Shown here: positions 1 through 11,359 of the stretch, piece after piece
Numbering within the stretch: position 1 is the first letter of the stretch
Layout: every line of letters starts with the position of its first letter
Source: Plantimonas leprariae
GTDB lineage: Bacteria > Pseudomonadota > Alphaproteobacteria > Rhizobiales > Rhizobiaceae
Direction of reading: 5' to 3'
Length of the DNA: 64,000 nt
Assembly (NCBI RefSeq): GCF_008802405.1
Contig: NZ_VZDO01000021.1
Location: 1-64,000, forward strand
Position numbers and translations under genes: made by a program
The notes under the pieces: generated by a model
What the model saw: the letters and a program-made list of their open reading frames with translations, nothing else
Database searches by the model: none
What the model was told of the DNA's origin: nothing

Positions 1-29
1 CCGGGATCGTGTCAAGCATCGTCGAGTGA
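1..29 (+). CDS. tuf: Elongation factor Tu, C-terminal end (partial)
   Basis: Only the last eight codons and the TGA stop are present, reading GIVSSIVE. This matches the usual alphaproteobacterial EF-Tu ending, and position fits too: tuf normally closes the str operon just upstream of rpsJ. EF-Tu delivers aminoacyl-tRNA to the ribosome as its GTP complex. The rest lies before the window. The identification rests on a short peptide plus synteny. Confidence 0.8.
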
Positions 30-34
30 CGGGG

Positions 35-65
35 GCGGGAAGGGTCTGACGGCCCGTCCCGTTTT
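35..65 (+). terminator. Intrinsic terminator candidate after tuf
   Basis: Twelve-pair stem (35-46 with 51-62, one A/G mismatch and two G-T pairs), tetraloop TGAC, followed by TTTT. It begins six bases after the tuf stop, so it probably ends or attenuates the str operon before rpsJ. Confidence 0.55.
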
Positions 66-78
66 CGATGCCGATGAT

Positions 79-98
79 CCGCCGCCCTCGGGCGGCGG
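79..98 (+). other. GC hairpin in the tuf-rpsJ gap
   Basis: Self-complementary CCGCCGCCC / GGGCGGCGG with a minimal loop. It lies between the tuf terminator and rpsJ and has no T-run. It may be an S10-leader structure; no function can be read from it. Confidence 0.4.
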
Positions 99-180
99 GT
101 TGGATGCAAGTGAAGAAGACCGCCGAAGCGCTCGGGATCACGCCGCCCCAACCGGCGACCCCGACGAGAGGACGAATTTG

Positions 181-489
<309 letters not shown>

Positions 490-548
490 GGAGCGACATG
501 AACCGACCGGGCTCCGGCCCCTGGGTTCCTCTGGAGAAAGAACGAGAA

Positions 549-1274
549 ATGCGGTCAGGTGTCATCGCACAGAAGGTCGGCATGACCCGCGTCTACAACG
601 AAGCGGGCGAGCATGTGCCGGTCACGGTTCTCAAGGTGGAGAACCTGCAAGTCGTCGCGCAGCGCACGGAAGAGAAGCATGGCTATACCGCTGTGCAGCT
701 CGGCGCCGGGCTGGCGAAGGTGAAGAACGTCTCGAAATCGATGCGCGGCGTGTTCGCGCAGGCGTCGGTCGAGCCGAAGACGAAGCTCGCGGAGTTCCGC
801 GTGTCCGTCGACAACATGATCGAGATCGGTTCCGAGATCACCGCCGAGCATTTCGTGCCGGGCCAGAAGGTCGACGTGACCGGTACCTCGATCGGCAAGG
901 GTTTCCAGGGCGTCATGAAGCGCCACAACTTCGGCGGCGGGCGCGCGACCCACGGTAACTCCGTGTCCCACCGCTCGCACGGTTCGACCGGCCAGCGCCA
1001 GGACCCCGGCAAGGTGTTCAAGGGCAAGAAGATGGCCGGCCATATGGGCCAGGTGCGCGTCACCACGCAGAACCTCGAAGTCGTGCGCACCGATGCCGAC
1101 AAGGGTCTGATCCTCATCCGCGGCGCGATCCCAGGGTCGAAGGGCGGCTGGATCGAAATCCGCGATGCCGTCAAGGTCGCGCCGCACAAGGACGCGCCAA
1201 AGCCGGCCGCGCTGCGCGCTGGCGCGACGAAGAACGACGGCGCTGCCACTGTTGCCGCCGAGGGAGCCGAGTAA
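549..1274 (+). CDS. rplC: 50S ribosomal protein L3
   Basis: 241 residues from the ATG opening [16 protein letters not shown], the standard L3 beginning. L3 is an early assembly protein near the peptidyl transferase centre. The central [16 protein letters not shown] segment is the characteristic loop. An in-frame ATG at 498 directly follows a strong AAGGAG and would add 17 residues (MNRPGSGPW...), so the start is less certain than the family alone suggests. rplD follows after one base. Confidence 0.93.
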   Translation: MRSGVIAQKVGMTRVYNEAGEHVPVTVLKVENLQVVAQRTEEKHGYTAVQLGAGLAKVKNVSKSMRGVFAQASVEPKTKLAEFRVSVDNMIEIGSEITAEHFVPGQKVDVTGTSIGKGFQGVMKRHNFGGGRATHGNSVSHRSHGSTGQRQDPGKVFKGKKMAGHMGQVRVTTQNLEVVRTDADKGLILIRGAIPGSKGGWIEIRDAVKVAPHKDAPKPAALRAGATKNDGAATVAAEGAE

Positions 1275-1275
1275 C

Positions 1276-1896
1276 ATGGACGTCACCGTCAAAACCCTCG
1301 ACGGCAAGGATGCCGGCACCGTGACGCTGGCCGACGAGATCTTCGGTCTCGAGCCGCGCGAAGACATCCTGCAGCGCATGGTCCGCTGGCAGCTCTCGAA
1401 GCGTCAGGCCGGCACGCACCAGGCGCTCGGCCGCGCCGAGATCGCCCGCACCGGCGCCAAGCTCTACAAGCAGAAGGGCACCGGTCGCGCCCGTCACGGC
1501 TCGGCCCGCGCGCCGCAGTTCCGCGGCGGCGGCAAGGCCCACGGCCCGGTCTCGCGCAGCCATGCGCACGACCTGCCGAAGAAGGTGCGCGCGCTCGCGC
1601 TGCGCCACGCGCTCTCCGCAAAGGCGAAGTCGGACAGCCTGATCGTCATCGACGATCTCGTCGCGACGGAAGCGAAGACCAAGGCTGTCGCGAAGAGCTT
1701 CGCCGGCCTCGGCTTGGAGAACGCGCTGCTGATCGGCGGCCCGCAGCTCGACGAGGGGTTCTCGCGCTCGGCCCGCAACCTCGCCAACATCGACGTCCTG
1801 CCGGTTCAGGGCATCAACGTCTACGACATCCTCCGCCGCCGGACGCTCGTGCTGTCGAAGGCTGCGGTCGAGGCTCTTGAGGAGCGCTTCAAATGA
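1276..1896 (+). CDS. rplD: 50S ribosomal protein L4
   Basis: 206 residues, normal for L4, which lines the exit tunnel. The conserved loop ([12 protein letters not shown]...[12 protein letters not shown]) is intact. The start is the ATG one base after the rplC stop. The end overlaps rplW as ATGA, indicating translational coupling. In E. coli L4 represses its own S10 operon; I cannot identify that leader structure here. Confidence 0.95.
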   Translation: MDVTVKTLDGKDAGTVTLADEIFGLEPREDILQRMVRWQLSKRQAGTHQALGRAEIARTGAKLYKQKGTGRARHGSARAPQFRGGGKAHGPVSRSHAHDLPKKVRALALRHALSAKAKSDSLIVIDDLVATEAKTKAVAKSFAGLGLENALLIGGPQLDEGFSRSARNLANIDVLPVQGINVYDILRRRTLVLSKAAVEALEERFK

Positions 1897-2186
1897 GCGA
1901 CCTTCGCCACTACGACGTGATCACCTCGCCGGTGATCACCGAGAAGTCGACCATGGTGTCGGAGTACAACCAAGTGGTCTTCAACGTCGCGCTGAAGGCG
2001 ACGAAGCCGCAGATCAAGGCGGCCATCGAGTCGCTCTTCGGCGTGAAGGTCACGGCGGTCAACACGTTGATCCGCAAGGGCAAGGTCAAGCGCTTCCGCG
2101 GCCGGGTCGGTCGCCAGAGCGATCAGAAGAAGGCCATCGTCACGCTGGCCGAGGGCGACACGATCGACGTGTCGACCGGTCTCTGA
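1893..2186 (+). CDS. rplW: 50S ribosomal protein L23
   Basis: 97 residues. L23 lies at the tunnel exit and docks trigger factor and SRP. The conserved VITEKST near the N-terminus and [11 protein letters not shown] in the middle are visible. It overlaps the rplD stop by 4 nt (ATGA) and is followed by rplB after 25 nt. Confidence 0.95.
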   Translation: MSDLRHYDVITSPVITEKSTMVSEYNQVVFNVALKATKPQIKAAIESLFGVKVTAVNTLIRKGKVKRFRGRVGRQSDQKKAIVTLAEGDTIDVSTGL

Positions 2187-2211
2187 CGCGCGACGATCGG
2201 GATAACGAACC

Positions 2212-3048
2212 ATGGCACTGAAGAACTTCAACCCGACGACGCCCGGCCAGCGACAGCTCGTCATCGTCGATCGTTCGGGTCTCTGGAAGGGCAAGCCGGT
2301 CAAGCAGTTGACCGAGGGCCTCAAGTCCGCCGGCGGCCGCAACAACTACGGCCGCGTCACCGCCCGTTTCCAGGGTGGCGGCCACAAGCGGACCTACCGC
2401 ATCATCGACTTCAAGCGTCGTAAGCTCAACGCGGTCGGCACGGTCGAGCGGCTGGAATACGATCCGAACCGCACGGCCTTCATCGCGCTGATCCGCTATG
2501 AGGATGGCGAGATGGCCTACATCCTCGCGCCGCAGCGTCTCGCGGCCGGCGACAAGGTCGTGGCTGGCACATCCGGCGTCGACGTGAAGCCGGGCAACGC
2601 GATGCCGCTCGGCGCCATGCCGGTCGGCACGATCATCCACAATGTCGAGATGAAGCCCGGCAAGGGCGGTCAGATCGCCCGTTCCGCCGGGACCTACGCG
2701 CAGCTCGTCGGCCGCGAAGGCGGCATGGCGATCCTGCGCCTGAACTCCGGCGAGCAGCGGCTCGTCTCTGGCACCTGCTTTGCGACGGTCGGCGCGGTGT
2801 CGAACGCCGACCACGGCAACGTCAACCTCGGCAAGGCGGGCCGGTCCCGCTGGCTCGGCAAGCGCCCGCACGTTCGCGGCGTCGCGATGAACCCGGTCGA
2901 CCACCCGCACGGCGGCGGCGAAGGCCGTACCTCGGGCGGTCGTCACCCGGTCTCGCCGTGGGGCCAGCCGACCAAGGGCAAGCGGACGCGTTCGAACAAG
3001 TCGACCGACAAGTTCATCACGCGCTCGCGCCACCAGCGCAAGTCGTAA
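2212..3048 (+). CDS. rplB: 50S ribosomal protein L2
   Basis: 278 residues, the usual length. L2 is required for subunit joining and peptidyl transferase activity. The C-terminal signature ([17 protein letters not shown], around residues 223-239) holds the conserved functional histidine. rpsS follows 15 nt downstream with AAGGAAGG before it. Confidence 0.96.
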   Translation: MALKNFNPTTPGQRQLVIVDRSGLWKGKPVKQLTEGLKSAGGRNNYGRVTARFQGGGHKRTYRIIDFKRRKLNAVGTVERLEYDPNRTAFIALIRYEDGEMAYILAPQRLAAGDKVVAGTSGVDVKPGNAMPLGAMPVGTIIHNVEMKPGKGGQIARSAGTYAQLVGREGGMAILRLNSGEQRLVSGTCFATVGAVSNADHGNVNLGKAGRSRWLGKRPHVRGVAMNPVDHPHGGGEGRTSGGRHPVSPWGQPTKGKRTRSNKSTDKFITRSRHQRKS

Positions 3049-3063
3049 GGAAGGGATCTTTTC

Positions 3064-3342
3064 ATGACCCGTTCAGTCTGGAAGGGCCCGTTCGTCGATG
3101 GCTACCTTCTCAAGAAGTCCGAGAAGGTTCGCGAAGGCGGCCGCAACGAGGTAATCAAGATCTGGAGTCGTCGCTCCACGATCCTGCCGCAGTTCGTCGG
3201 CCTCACCTTCGGGGTCTACAACGGCAACAAGCATATCCCGGTCTCCGTCAACGAGGAGATGATCGGGCACAAGTTCGGTGAGTTCGCCCCGACCCGGACC
3301 TACTACGGTCACGGCGCCGACAAGAAGGCGAAGAGGAAGTAA
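3064..3342 (+). CDS. rpsS: 30S ribosomal protein S19
   Basis: 92 residues opening [18 protein letters not shown], the classic S19 N-terminus. S19 pairs with S13 in the 30S head next to the A site. The signature region around [10 protein letters not shown] is intact. Two bases separate it from rplV. Confidence 0.96.
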   Translation: MTRSVWKGPFVDGYLLKKSEKVREGGRNEVIKIWSRRSTILPQFVGLTFGVYNGNKHIPVSVNEEMIGHKFGEFAPTRTYYGHGADKKAKRK

Positions 3343-3344
3343 CG

Positions 3345-3734
3345 ATGGGCAAGCCGAAGCTCGAGCGTCAGCTCAAGGACAACGAGGCGCGCGCCGTCGC
3401 TCGCACGATCCGCGTCAGCCCGCAGAAGCTGAACCTCGTCGCCGCCATGATCCGCGGCAAGAAGGTGGACACGGCGATCGCCGACCTGACCTTCTCGCGC
3501 AAGCGCATCTCGGAGACCGTGCTGAAGACGCTGCAAAGCGCCGTCGCGAACGCCGAGAACAACCACGACCTCGACGTCGACGCCCTCGTCGTTGCCGAGG
3601 CCTACGTCGGCAAGTCGATCGTGATGAAGCGCTTCCACGCCCGCGGCCGTGGCCGCGCGAGCCGGATCGAGAAGCCGTTCTCGCATCTGACCATCGTCGT
3701 CCGTGAGGTCGCGAGCCAGGAGGAGGCCGCCTGA
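3345..3734 (+). CDS. rplV: 50S ribosomal protein L22
   Basis: 129 residues with the L22 C-terminal hairpin ([20 protein letters not shown]), whose tip lines the exit tunnel and contacts macrolide-type inhibitors. The stop overlaps the rpsC start by one base (TGATG). Confidence 0.95.
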   Translation: MGKPKLERQLKDNEARAVARTIRVSPQKLNLVAAMIRGKKVDTAIADLTFSRKRISETVLKTLQSAVANAENNHDLDVDALVVAEAYVGKSIVMKRFHARGRGRASRIEKPFSHLTIVVREVASQEEAA

Positions 3735-4450
3735 TGGGCCAGAAGATCAATCCGACGGGCTTCCGGCTCGGCATCAACCGCACCTGGGACTCGCGCTGGT
3801 TCGCAAACACCGGCGAGTACGGCCAGCTCCTTCACGAGGACCTCGCGATCCGCAAGGCGCTGATGGAAGAGCTGAAGCAGGCGGCAGTCTCGAAGATCGT
3901 CATCGAGCGTCCGCACAAGAAGTGCCGCATCACGATTCACTCGGCGCGTCCGGGCATCGTCATCGGCAAGAAGGGCGCCGATATCGAGAAGCTGCGTAAG
4001 CGACTCGCGACGATGACGAAAGCCGAGACGCACATCAACATCGTCGAAGTCCGCAAGCCCGAGACCGATGCGACGCTGGTGGCGCAGTCCATCGCGCAGC
4101 AGCTTGAGCGCCGCATCGCGTTCCGCCGCGCCATGAAGCGCGCCGTGCAGTCGGCGATGCGTCTCGGCGCGGAAGGCATCCGCATCAACTGCTCGGGCCG
4201 TCTCGGCGGAGCGGAGATTGCGCGCATGGAGTGGTATCGCGAAGGTCGCGTGCCGCTGCACACCTTGCGCGCCGACATCGACTACGGCACGGCCGAAGCG
4301 CACACCGCCTATGGCGTCTGCGGCGTAAAGGTCTGGATCTTCAAGGGCGAGATCCTCGAACACGATCCGATGGCGTCCGAGCGCCGCGCGGTCGAAGGCG
4401 ATGCACCCGCGGGCGGCCGTCGCCGCGAGCGCGAGCGCGAGCACGCTTGA
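3734..4450 (+). CDS. rpsC: 30S ribosomal protein S3
   Basis: 238 residues. An N-terminal KH domain is visible through [16 protein letters not shown] (about residues 71-86), followed by the S3 C-terminal domain ([14 protein letters not shown]). S3 is part of the mRNA entry channel and its helicase function. The tail after about residue 215 is rich in R and E, as in rhizobial S3. Translation is probably coupled to rplV by the TGATG overlap. Confidence 0.96.
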   Translation: MGQKINPTGFRLGINRTWDSRWFANTGEYGQLLHEDLAIRKALMEELKQAAVSKIVIERPHKKCRITIHSARPGIVIGKKGADIEKLRKRLATMTKAETHINIVEVRKPETDATLVAQSIAQQLERRIAFRRAMKRAVQSAMRLGAEGIRINCSGRLGGAEIARMEWYREGRVPLHTLRADIDYGTAEAHTAYGVCGVKVWIFKGEILEHDPMASERRAVEGDAPAGGRRREREREHA

Positions 4451-4476
4451 TCCGCGCCGGTTTGGAGTGAACTGAC

Positions 4477-4890
4477 ATGTTGCAGCCGAAGCGCACGAAG
4501 TTCCGGAAGGCGTTCAAGGGACGCATTCACGGCAACGCCAAGGGTGGCACCAACCTCGACTACGGCTCGTTCGGGCTGAAGGCGATGGAGCCGGAGCGCG
4601 TCACGGCGCGGCAGATCGAGGCGGCCCGCCGCGCGATCACCCGCCAGATGAAGCGTCAGGGTCGCGTCTGGATCCGCATCTTCCCGGATCTGCCGGTCAC
4701 CGCGAAGCCGACCGAAGTCCGCATGGGCAAGGGCAAGGGCGCGATCGAGTACTGGGCGGCGCGTGTCCATCCCGGTCGCATCATGTTCGAGCTGGACGGC
4801 GTTCCGGAGGATGTCGCCCGCGAGGCCCTGCGCCTCGGCGCGGCGAAGCTGCCGATCAAGACGCGCTTCATCCAGCGCATTCCAGAATAA
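4477..4890 (+). CDS. rplP: 50S ribosomal protein L16
   Basis: 137 residues beginning [20 protein letters not shown]16 helps position A-site tRNA. The conserved [11 protein letters not shown] (about residues 78-88) is present. 26 nt follow rpsC and 10 nt precede rpmC. Confidence 0.96.
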   Translation: MLQPKRTKFRKAFKGRIHGNAKGGTNLDYGSFGLKAMEPERVTARQIEAARRAITRQMKRQGRVWIRIFPDLPVTAKPTEVRMGKGKGAIEYWAARVHPGRIMFELDGVPEDVAREALRLGAAKLPIKTRFIQRIPE

Positions 4891-4900
4891 GGAGAGCGAC

Positions 4901-5098
4901 GTGAAAGCCGCCGAAATCAGGAACCTGACCGAGGACCAGCTGACCGACGAGCTGGGCAAGCTGAAGAAGGAGCAGTTCAACCTGCGCTTCCAGGCTGCGA
5001 CCGGCCAGGTCGAGAACACGTCGCGCGTCCGGCAGATCCGCCGCGACATCGCGCGCATCAAGACGATCGCCGGCCAGAAGGCCGCGGCGAAGGCCTAA
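4901..5098 (+). CDS. rpmC: 50S ribosomal protein L29
   Basis: 65 residues from a GTG start; GGAGAG lies 5-10 bases upstream. It begins [14 protein letters not shown], a typical L29 two-helix protein at the tunnel exit. A longer in-frame reading from 4763 would overlap rplP by 128 bases and is rejected. rpsQ follows after 12 nt. Confidence 0.93.
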   Translation: MKAAEIRNLTEDQLTDELGKLKKEQFNLRFQAATGQVENTSRVRQIRRDIARIKTIAGQKAAAKA

Positions 5099-5110
5099 GG
5101 ACGAAACGAT

Positions 5111-5365
5111 ATGCCCAAGCGCATCCTGCAGGGAACGGTCGTTTCCGACAAGAACGACAAGACGGTCGTGGTGCTCGTCGAGCGCCGCTTCACGCACCCG
5201 CTCTTCAAGAAGACGGTGCGTCGTTCGAAGAAGTACAAGGCTCACGACGAGACCAACGCCAAGAAGGTCGGCGATCAGGTCTTCATCCAGGAAAGCCGTC
5301 CGATCTCGAAGGACAAGACCTGGATCGTGGTGGAATCGGAAGCCGGAGCGGCGGCGAGCGCCTAA
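5111..5365 (+). CDS. rpsQ: 30S ribosomal protein S17
   Basis: 84 residues, beginning [15 protein letters not shown]17 is a primary 16S rRNA binder with an OB fold; the [17 protein letters not shown] strand pair is typical. It is the last gene before an unusual 151-nt gap in an otherwise tight operon. Confidence 0.95.
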   Translation: MPKRILQGTVVSDKNDKTVVVLVERRFTHPLFKKTVRRSKKYKAHDETNAKKVGDQVFIQESRPISKDKTWIVVESEAGAAASA

Positions 5366-5516
5366 TCGTCGCGGCAGTCCGGCGGCTTGTGGCCGCCGGT
5401 CTCGGCAGATGAAATACCTGGGACGAGCGCCTCATAGCGTCGGCCCGTACGAGTTTCAAACGGCAGGATGATCGCGGGTTTCTGCGGTGCCTGCCACGCA
5501 GTTAAGGCGGCCTGAC
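5366..5516 (+). other. Intra-operon gap rpsQ-rplN with hairpin
   Basis: 151 nt without a gene. Bases 5379-5386 (CCGGCGGC) pair perfectly with 5392-5399 around loop TTGTG, with no T-run behind. This marks the S10/spc junction. It could be a processing site or a spc leader; no clear promoter is visible. Confidence 0.5.
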
Positions 5517-5885
5517 ATGATTCAGATGCAGACAAACCTCGACGTCGCGGACAATTCCGGCGCGCGTCGCGTCATGTGCATCAAGGTGCTGGGCGGCTCG
5601 AAGCGGAAGTACGCCTCGGTGGGCGACGTGATCGTCGTGTCCATCAAGGAGGCGATTCCGCGCGGCCGCGTGAAGAAGGGTGACGTGATGAAGGCGGTCG
5701 TGGTCCGTACGGCCAAGGACATCCGCCGTCCGGACGGTTCGGTGATCCGGTTCGATACGAACGCCGCTGTCCTGATCGACAACAAGAAGGAGCCGATCGG
5801 CACCCGCATCTTCGGACCCGTGCCGCGCGAACTGCGCGCCCGGAACCACATGAAGATCATCTCGCTGGCGCCGGAAGTGCTCTGA
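5517..5885 (+). CDS. rplN: 50S ribosomal protein L14
   Basis: 122 residues, the exact family length from [19 protein letters not shown]. An in-frame ATG at 5487 would add ten atypical residues. L14 lies at the subunit interface; [17 protein letters not shown] is its conserved core. rplX follows after 12 nt. Confidence 0.95.
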   Translation: MIQMQTNLDVADNSGARRVMCIKVLGGSKRKYASVGDVIVVSIKEAIPRGRVKKGDVMKAVVVRTAKDIRRPDGSVIRFDTNAAVLIDNKKEPIGTRIFGPVPRELRARNHMKIISLAPEVL

Positions 5886-5897
5886 GGAACGACGACG

Positions 5898-6221
5898 ATG
5901 CAGAAGATTCGCAAGGGCGACAAGGTCGTCGTCACCGCCGGCAAGGACAAGGGCCGTACCGGCGAAGTCCTGCAGGTCATGCCGAAGGAAGACCGCGCGG
6001 TCGTCCGCGGCGTCAACATGATCAAGCGCCACCAGCGCCAGACGGCGAGCCAGGAAGCCGGGATCGTTTCGAAGGAAGCTTCGATCCACCTCTCGAACCT
6101 GTCGATCGCCGATCCCAAGGACGGCAAGCCGACCCGCGTCGGCTTCAAGCTGGTGGGCGAGGGCGAGAACGCCAAGAAGGTGCGTTTCGCCAAGCGTTCC
6201 GGAGAACAGATCGATGCCTGA
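5898..6221 (+). CDS. rplX: 50S ribosomal protein L24
   Basis: 107 residues with the N-terminal KOW motif ([21 protein letters not shown]). L24 initiates 50S assembly. Its last eight bases overlap the rplE start, so the two are probably translationally coupled. Confidence 0.95.
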   Translation: MQKIRKGDKVVVTAGKDKGRTGEVLQVMPKEDRAVVRGVNMIKRHQRQTASQEAGIVSKEASIHLSNLSIADPKDGKPTRVGFKLVGEGENAKKVRFAKRSGEQIDA

Positions 6222-6771
6222 GGCTCAATACACCCCGCGCCTGAAGCAGGTCTACGGCGACGCCATCCGCAAGCAGATGCTGGAGCAATTCAGCTATGCG
6301 AACGAGATGATGGTGCCGAAGCTCGACAAGATCGTCCTGAACATGGGCGTCGGCGAGGCGACGGGTGATTCCAAGAAGCCGACCGTGGCGGCGGCGGACC
6401 TGGCGCTCATCGCCGGCCAGAAGCCGGTGATCACGCGGGCTCGCACTTCGATCGCGCAGTTCAAGGTCCGCGAGGGCATGCCGATCGGCACCAAGGTGAC
6501 GCTCCGCAAGGACAGGATGTACGAGTTCCTGGATCGGCTGCTGCAGGTCGCGCTGCCGCGCGTCCGCGACTTCCGCGGGCTCAATCCGAAAAGCTTCGAC
6601 GGCCGTGGCAACTATGCTATGGGCCTCAAGGAGCACATCGTCTTCCCCGAGATCAACTACGACAAGGTCGATCAGATCTGGGGCATGGATATCATCGTGT
6701 GTACGACGGCGAAGACCGACGAGGAAGCGCGCGCCCTGCTCAAGGCGTTCAACTTCCCCTTCCGCCAGTAA
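6214..6771 (+). CDS. rplE: 50S ribosomal protein L5
   Basis: 185 residues. L5 binds 5S rRNA and touches the P-site tRNA. The conserved [11 protein letters not shown] (about residues 35-45) and the central-strand [17 protein letters not shown] are visible. It overlaps rplX by 8 nt; rpsN follows after 24 nt. Confidence 0.96.
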   Translation: MPEAQYTPRLKQVYGDAIRKQMLEQFSYANEMMVPKLDKIVLNMGVGEATGDSKKPTVAAADLALIAGQKPVITRARTSIAQFKVREGMPIGTKVTLRKDRMYEFLDRLLQVALPRVRDFRGLNPKSFDGRGNYAMGLKEHIVFPEINYDKVDQIWGMDIIVCTTAKTDEEARALLKAFNFPFRQ

Positions 6772-6795
6772 CGGCCGCGAGACAAGGAGCCAAAC

Positions 6796-7101
6796 ATGGC
6801 GAAGAAGAGCTCGATCGAGAAGAACAACCGGCGCCGCAAGATGGTGGAGCGTCTCGCTCCGAAGCGCGAGGCGCTGAAGGCGATCATCATGAATCAGGAT
6901 GCGCCGATCGAAGAGCGGTTCCGCGCGCAGCTGCAGCTTTCCGGCATGCCGCGCAACTCGTCCAAGACGCGGGTGCGCAACCGCTGCGAGGTGACAGGGC
7001 GTCCGCGCGCCTATTACCGCAAGCTCAAGATGTCGCGTATCGCGCTCCGGGAACTCGGCAACAACGGCCAGGTCCCCGGCGTCGTGAAGTCGAGCTGGTA
7101 A
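6796..7101 (+). CDS. rpsN: 30S ribosomal protein S14 (zinc-independent form)
   Basis: 101 residues, the long S14 type without CxxC zinc ribbons. The C-terminal [21 protein letters not shown] signature is intact. S14 joins S3 and S10 in the 30S head. GGAG lies 9-12 bases before the ATG. Confidence 0.95.
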   Translation: MAKKSSIEKNNRRRKMVERLAPKREALKAIIMNQDAPIEERFRAQLQLSGMPRNSSKTRVRNRCEVTGRPRAYYRKLKMSRIALRELGNNGQVPGVVKSSW

Positions 7102-7114
7102 GGAGGCGAGTCCC

Positions 7115-7513
7115 ATGTCCCTGTCCGATCCTCTCGGCGATATGCTGACCCGCATCCGCAACGCGGTCGAGCGCAAGAAGGGCAAGGTTTCGACCCCCGC
7201 CTCGAAGCTGCGCGGTCGCGTGCTCGACGTCCTGAAGGACGAAGGCTACATCCGCGGCTACACGGAAACCGCTTTCGAGAACGGCAAGTCGGAGTTCGAG
7301 ATCGAGCTCAAGTACTACGAGGGCGCGTCGGTGATCCGCGAGATCGCCCGCGTCTCGAAGCCGGGCCGTCGCGTCTACGTGTCCGCCAAGACCATTCCGC
7401 ATGTCGCGAACGGCCTCGGCATCTCCGTGCTTTCGACGCCGAAGGGCGTGATGGCCGACCATAGCGCCCGCGAGCAGAACGTCGGCGGCGAGGTGCTCTG
7501 CCGCGTCGTCTGA
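7115..7513 (+). CDS. rpsH: 30S ribosomal protein S8
   Basis: 132 residues beginning [18 protein letters not shown]8 binds the central 16S domain; in E. coli it also represses the spc operon through the L5 mRNA. The C-terminal [12 protein letters not shown] signature is intact. It lies 13 nt after rpsN and 43 nt before rplF. Confidence 0.96.
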   Translation: MSLSDPLGDMLTRIRNAVERKKGKVSTPASKLRGRVLDVLKDEGYIRGYTETAFENGKSEFEIELKYYEGASVIREIARVSKPGRRVYVSAKTIPHVANGLGISVLSTPKGVMADHSAREQNVGGEVLCRVV

Positions 7514-7556
7514 CGACGACGCGCAGGCTCCTCCGCTTTCAGGTTAGGTTGAACTC

Positions 7557-8090
7557 ATGTCCCGTATCGGCAAGAAGCCCGTATCGATCCCGGACGGCGT
7601 GACCGTCTCGGTCGACGGCCAGACGGTGAAGGCTAAGGGCGCGAAGGGCGAACTGTCCTTCGTCGTCAACGACGAAGTGCTCGTCAAGATGGAGAACGGC
7701 GCTGTCGCCGTGACCCCGCGCGACGAGACGAAGACCGCCCGTGCCAAGTGGGGCATGTCGCGCACGATGATCTCGAACATCTTCACCGGCGTGAAGACCG
7801 GTTTCGAAAGGCGGCTCGAGATCTCCGGCGTCGGCTACCGCGCGGCGATGCAGGGCAAGAACCTGCAACTCGCGCTCGGCTACAGCCACGACGTCGTCTA
7901 TCAGGTGCCGGAAGGCATCACGGTCGCCGTGCCGCGCCCGGTCGAGATCGTCATCAGCGGCATCGACAAGCAGCAGGTCGGTCAGGTCGCCGCCGAGATC
8001 CGCGAATACCGCGGCCCCGAACCCTACAAGGGCAAGGGCGTGAAGTACGCCGGCGAGCGCATCGTCCGCAAGGAAGGCAAGAAGAAGTAA
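7557..8090 (+). CDS. rplF: 50S ribosomal protein L6
   Basis: 177 residues, two tandem L6 alpha/beta domains, beginning [15 protein letters not shown]. The C-terminal signature ([16 protein letters not shown]) is present. L6 sits near the sarcin-ricin loop. rplR follows after 10 nt. Confidence 0.96.
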   Translation: MSRIGKKPVSIPDGVTVSVDGQTVKAKGAKGELSFVVNDEVLVKMENGAVAVTPRDETKTARAKWGMSRTMISNIFTGVKTGFERRLEISGVGYRAAMQGKNLQLALGYSHDVVYQVPEGITVAVPRPVEIVISGIDKQQVGQVAAEIREYRGPEPYKGKGVKYAGERIVRKEGKKK

Positions 8091-8100
8091 GGTCGGGACG

Positions 8101-8463
8101 ATGGCTAGCCAAAAGGAAATGCTCCGCCGCCGCGCATCGCGCGTCCGCCGGACCGTCAAGGCGGTGGCCAACGGCCGCCCGCGCCTGTCCGTTCATCGCT
8201 CGTCGAAGAACATCTACGCGCAGGTCATCGACGACGCGCAGGGCGTGACGCTCGCGGCCGCGTCGACGCTCGATGCCGGTCTAAAGAAGGATCTGAAGAC
8301 CGGTGCCGACATCGCCGCCGCCGCGGCGGTCGGCAAGCTGATCGCCGAGCGCGCCAAGGAAGCGGGCGTCGAGACGGTCGTCTTCGATCGCGGCGCCTTC
8401 ATCTACCACGGCCGTGTCAAGGCGGTGGCGGAAGCCGCGCGCGAGGGCGGTCTCAGCTTCTGA
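8101..8463 (+). CDS. rplR: 50S ribosomal protein L18
   Basis: 120 residues. L18 binds 5S rRNA together with L5. [19 protein letters not shown] near the N-terminus and [24 protein letters not shown] at the end are standard. A 145-nt hairpin-rich gap follows. Confidence 0.95.
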   Translation: MASQKEMLRRRASRVRRTVKAVANGRPRLSVHRSSKNIYAQVIDDAQGVTLAAASTLDAGLKKDLKTGADIAAAAAVGKLIAERAKEAGVETVVFDRGAFIYHGRVKAVAEAAREGGLSF

Positions 8464-8608
8464 TCGCAAGGAGGGTTCTTCCCCTCCGACGCATCATCCA
8501 GTATGGCCGGGGCCGGAAACCGACACGGGTTTTCGGCTTTAGCCTTTCGCCGGGAAGCTTTCAGCTTCCTCAACGCAGCGCCTTCCGGAAAAGAACAAGG
8601 ACAGGATC
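8464..8608 (+). other. Hairpin-rich gap rplR-rpsE
   Basis: 145 nt without a gene but with three stems: 8470-8475/8482-8487 (GGAGGG/CCCTCC), 8511-8521/8528-8538 (11 pairs including two G-T, followed by TT), and 8553-8559/8563-8569 (GGAAGCT/AGCTTCC). The middle stem resembles a weak terminator. The function is unknown. Confidence 0.55.
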
Positions 8609-9178
8609 ATGGCGCCCAGAAACGATCGTCAAGATCGTAACGATCGCGAGCGCGACGACGGTTTCGTCGACAAGCTCGTCCACATCAACCGCGTCGCCAA
8701 GGTGGTGAAGGGCGGCCGGCGCTTTGGCTTCGCCGCGCTCGTCGTCGTCGGCGACCTGAAGGGTCGCGTCGGCTTCGGCCACGGTAAGGCCCGCGAAGTG
8801 CCGGAGGCGATCCGCAAGGCGACGGAAGCCGCCAAGCGCGACCTGATCTTCGTGCCGCTGCGCGAAGCCCGTACGCTGCATCACGACGTCGCCGGCCGCC
8901 ACGGCGCCGGCAAGGTCTACCTCCGCTCGGCGGAAGCCGGTACCGGCATCATCGCCGGCGGCCCGATGCGCGCGGTGTTTGAGGCGGTCGGCATGCACGA
9001 CGTCGTCGCGAAGTCGATGGGCTCGTCGAACCCCTACAACATGGTTCGCGCTACTTTCGACGCACTGAAGAACTCGATGCATCCGAAGGACGTCGCCGCT
9101 CGCCGGGGCATCAAGTACTCCTCTCTCCAGAGCCGCCGCTCGAGCCTGATCGGCTCGGAAGAGCAGGCCCCGGCTTAA
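8609..9178 (+). CDS. rpsE: 30S ribosomal protein S5
   Basis: 189 residues. The N-terminal dsRBD-like domain ([20 protein letters not shown]) and the S5 C-terminal domain are visible. S5 guards decoding fidelity and the mRNA entry tunnel. AAGGACAGG lies just before the ATG. rpmD follows after 11 nt. Confidence 0.96.
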   Translation: MAPRNDRQDRNDRERDDGFVDKLVHINRVAKVVKGGRRFGFAALVVVGDLKGRVGFGHGKAREVPEAIRKATEAAKRDLIFVPLREARTLHHDVAGRHGAGKVYLRSAEAGTGIIAGGPMRAVFEAVGMHDVVAKSMGSSNPYNMVRATFDALKNSMHPKDVAARRGIKYSSLQSRRSSLIGSEEQAPA

Positions 9179-9189
9179 GGAGCGCTTCG

Positions 9190-9384
9190 ATGTCGAACAC
9201 GAAGAAGACGCTCGTCGTCGAGCAGATCGGCAGCCCGATCCGTCGCCCCGGCACCCAGCGCGCCACGCTGATCGGTCTCGGTCTCAACAAGCTGCATCGC
9301 CGCCGCGAGCTGGAGGATACACCTTCGATCCGCGGGGCGATCGCCAAGGTCAGCCACCTCGTCCGCATCGTGGACGAGGCGTAA
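9190..9384 (+). CDS. rpmD: 50S ribosomal protein L30
   Basis: 64 residues with the L30 core ([21 protein letters not shown]). L30 is a small non-essential 50S protein. TAAGGAG, ending at 9182, overlaps the rpsE stop and serves as the binding site. Confidence 0.95.
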   Translation: MSNTKKTLVVEQIGSPIRRPGTQRATLIGLGLNKLHRRRELEDTPSIRGAIAKVSHLVRIVDEA

Positions 9385-9400
9385 GGCCGGAGGAAGCGTC

Positions 9401-9877
9401 ATGAAACTCAACGAAATCTCCGACCTGCCGGGCGCCACGCACTCTCGGAAGCGCCTTGGGCGCGGCATCGGCTCCGGTTCCGGCAAGACCGCCGGTCGCG
9501 GCGTCAAGGGTCAGAAGTCCCGCTCGGGCGTGGCCATCAACGGCTTCGAGGGCGGTCAGATGCCGCTCTACCGGCGTCTGCCGAAGCGCGGCTTCGTGAA
9601 CATCTTCGCGAAGGACTGGAACATCGTGTCGCTCGGCCGCATCCAGCAGGCGATCGACGCGGGCAAGCTCGCGGCGACCGGTTCGATCGACATCGCCGCG
9701 CTGAAGGAAGCCGGCGTCGTCCGCCGCTCGAAGGATGGCCTGCGCATCCTCGGCGACGGCGAGTTGACGGCGAAGGTCGCGCTGGTCGCGGACCACGCGT
9801 CGAAGTCGGCCGTCGAGAAGATCGAAAAGGCGGGCGGGTCGATCACCCTGCCGGCCGCGGCTTCGGCCGAAGCCTGA
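9401..9877 (+). CDS. rplO: 50S ribosomal protein L15
   Basis: 158 residues. The glycine-rich N-terminal tail ([20 protein letters not shown], residues 15-34) threads into 23S rRNA. The C-terminal globular part is normal. A 138-nt structured gap separates it from secY. Confidence 0.95.
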   Translation: MKLNEISDLPGATHSRKRLGRGIGSGSGKTAGRGVKGQKSRSGVAINGFEGGQMPLYRRLPKRGFVNIFAKDWNIVSLGRIQQAIDAGKLAATGSIDIAALKEAGVVRRSKDGLRILGDGELTAKVALVADHASKSAVEKIEKAGGSITLPAAASAEA

Positions 9878-9888
9878 CGACATAGAAG

Positions 9889-9915
9889 GAGCGGGGATGC
9901 TAGGCGTCTCCGCTC
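9889..9915 (+). other. Strong hairpin in the rplO-secY leader
   Basis: Twelve pairs (9889-9900 with 9904-9915, two G-T) around loop TAG. A second pairing is possible: 9917-9924 with 9963-9970 (CTTGCCCG/CGGGCAAG); and CGCTCG at 9911-9916 can instead pair with CGAGCG at 9959-9964, breaking the first stem. The competing stems resemble an attenuator or protein-binding leader of secY. Confidence 0.5.
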
Positions 9916-10015
9916 GCTTGCCCGGGCTTCCCGGACCGCATATCTCTCGCGCGTCGATCGAGCGGGCAAGGCGCGGGTCGCGAACCCATCGATCGGCTAG
10001 CCGGAGACCCTGGAC

Positions 10016-11355
<1,340 letters not shown>

Positions 11356-11359
<4 letters not shown>

